Below are positions 5,821 through 6,604 of a stretch of 6,604 bases of DNA, piece by piece. The translations under genes and the position numbers were made by a program. A model generated the notes under the pieces. That model was not told where the DNA came from. It saw nothing but the letters and a program-made list of their open reading frames with translations, and did no database searches. How positions within the stretch are numbered: position 1 is the first letter of the stretch; each line of letters opens with the position of its first letter. Source of the DNA: Arachidicoccus sp050436765 (lineage in GTDB: Bacteria > Bacteroidota > Bacteroidia > Chitinophagales > Chitinophagaceae); assembly GCF_050436765.1 (NCBI RefSeq), contig NZ_JBNQGD010000284.1:1-6604 (forward strand), written 5' to 3'.

Positions 5821-6604
5821 TTAATTGTTTTCGGGACGCAAACTTCTAACAGTTTTTCCGGCCTGCCACAATTCGCTTTCACGCAATTCTTTCAATTCAG
5901 CATCTAATTTTTCGCGATAATCTACTTGAGAGTTCAAGTCGATAGAACGTTGAGATTCTTTTCCTGTAGCTTTGATATAAATCGTTGAATACCGGTAATG
6001 TTGCATCACGGAATTTCTTCCACCAATCCAACGCACCACGTTGTGCCGTTGTAGAGCAGTTGGCATACATCCAATCCATGCCATTTTCGGCAACCAATGG
6101 CATTAACGATTGTGTCAATTCTTCTACCGTTTCATTGAATGCTTCTGATGGAGTGTGACCGTTTGAGCGTAATACTTCATATTGCGCAGCAAAAATACCT
6201 TGAATGCAACCCATTAAGGTTCCACGTTCACCGGTAAGATCGCTGAACACTTCTTTTCTGAAATCTGTTTCAAACAAATAACCGCTTCCAACAGCGATAC
6301 CCAAAGCAATAACGCGATCTTTTGCTTTTCCGGTTGCATCTTGGAACATAGCGAATGAACTGTTCAATCCACGCCCTTGCAGGAACATACGACGCAAAGA
6401 AGTTCCAGAGCCTTTTGGAGCTACTAAGAATACATCAACGTCAGCTGGAGGAATGATGCCTGTTTGTTCGTTAAAAGTAATACCAAATCCGTGAGAGAAA
6501 TATAATGCTTTACCTGGAGTTAAATGTTTTTTTACAGTTGGCCATAAAGCTATCTGCGCAGCATCGCTTAATAAATAGCAAATAACGGTTCCTCTTTCAA
6601 GCGC
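5821..6604 (-). pseudogene. ilvC: Ketol-acid reductoisomerase, frameshifted; 5' end outside window
   Basis: This NADPH- and Mg-dependent enzyme converts acetolactate and acetohydroxybutyrate to dihydroxyacids in valine and isoleucine synthesis. The window holds about the last 285 codons of a short (class I) enzyme. From the window edge the frame reads through YLLSDAA, ALYFSHGFGI, VFLVAPKGSGTSLR, the acidic metal-binding region (SDLTGERGTLMG, then SEAFNETVEEL) and NCSTTAQRGALDWW. After LYQS the frame is lost at about 5963-5974. The original frame continues with 23 unrelated residues to a stop at 5897-5899. The conserved end, ATGKESQRSIDLNSQVDYRE through ELWQAGKTVRSLRPENN (49 residues, stop at 5821-5823), is in another frame from 5970. 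All expected catalytic acidic residues precede the break, so only the C-terminal tail is lost. Whether this is a true mutation or a sequence error is unknown. Confidence 0.9.
5963..5974 (-). other. ilvC: Frameshift point in ilvC
   Basis: The - strand reads CAAAGCTACAGG. The upstream frame gives CAA AGC TAC (QSY), while the conserved downstream frame needs GCT ACA GGA (ATG). Homologues, recalled from memory, have the order LYxSV(K/A)TG, so about one residue is absent. This fits loss of five bases, for example GTAGC between two AGC triplets (AGC-GT-AGC). A net change of +1 or -2 would also restore the frame. There is no long homopolymer at the site. Confidence 0.7.

Noticed and set aside
5971..6093. 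Upstream part of the second-frame ORF in ilvC (starting MPKMAWIGCMP)
   Set aside because: This part overlaps conserved ilvC sequence in the first frame and is not native. Only the portion downstream of about 5970 is real ilvC coding sequence.

Overview
The window reads as a chromosomal segment from a member of the Bacteroidota. The enzyme sequences look most like Chitinophagaceae/Sphingobacteriia-type proteins, but that placement is from memory of protein similarity only. Supporting signs are the AT-rich DNA, TAA stops on almost every gene, AT-rich leaders without clear Shine-Dalgarno sequences, a short class I ketol-acid reductoisomerase ending in RPENN, and small secreted proteins of Bacteroidota style.

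There are two unlike halves that converge at about 1986-2116. The left half (1-1985, + strand) is an accessory block of four small genes that I do not recognise. The first (76-363) has no signal peptide, sits directly behind two inverted repeats, and may be the tail of a decayed gene. The other three (462-857, 878-1501, 1602-1985) each begin with a clear signal peptide. The pair 462-857/878-1501 is bracketed by two copies of an imperfect ~50-bp direct repeat (391-440 and 1523-1576), placed almost identically between a stop codon and the next ATG. This looks like a cassette or tandem-duplication arrangement.

The right half (2117-6604, - strand) is housekeeping-like. Read in the direction of transcription it holds ilvC (ketol-acid reductoisomerase, 5' end outside the window), an AhpD-type carboxymuconolactone decarboxylase family protein, a 2'-5' RNA ligase/LigT-like protein, a PA0069-type radical SAM protein, and ilvA (threonine dehydratase with an ACT-like domain). 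ilvA and ilvC are both isoleucine-pathway enzymes. The three genes between them have no evident link to that pathway. Intrinsic terminators after ilvC (5758-5791) and after the AhpD-like gene (5228-5264) suggest three transcription units: the ilvC operon end, the AhpD-like gene alone, and ligT-rSAM-(ilvA).

The clearest anomaly is a frameshift in ilvC at about 5963-5974. The catalytic region is intact, but the conserved last 49 residues are in another frame. The change is best explained by a small deletion between short AGC repeats, or by a sequence error. I see no CRISPR array, tRNA, rRNA, transposase or recognisable defence system. The most novel-looking material is the repeat-flanked block of secreted orphan genes.
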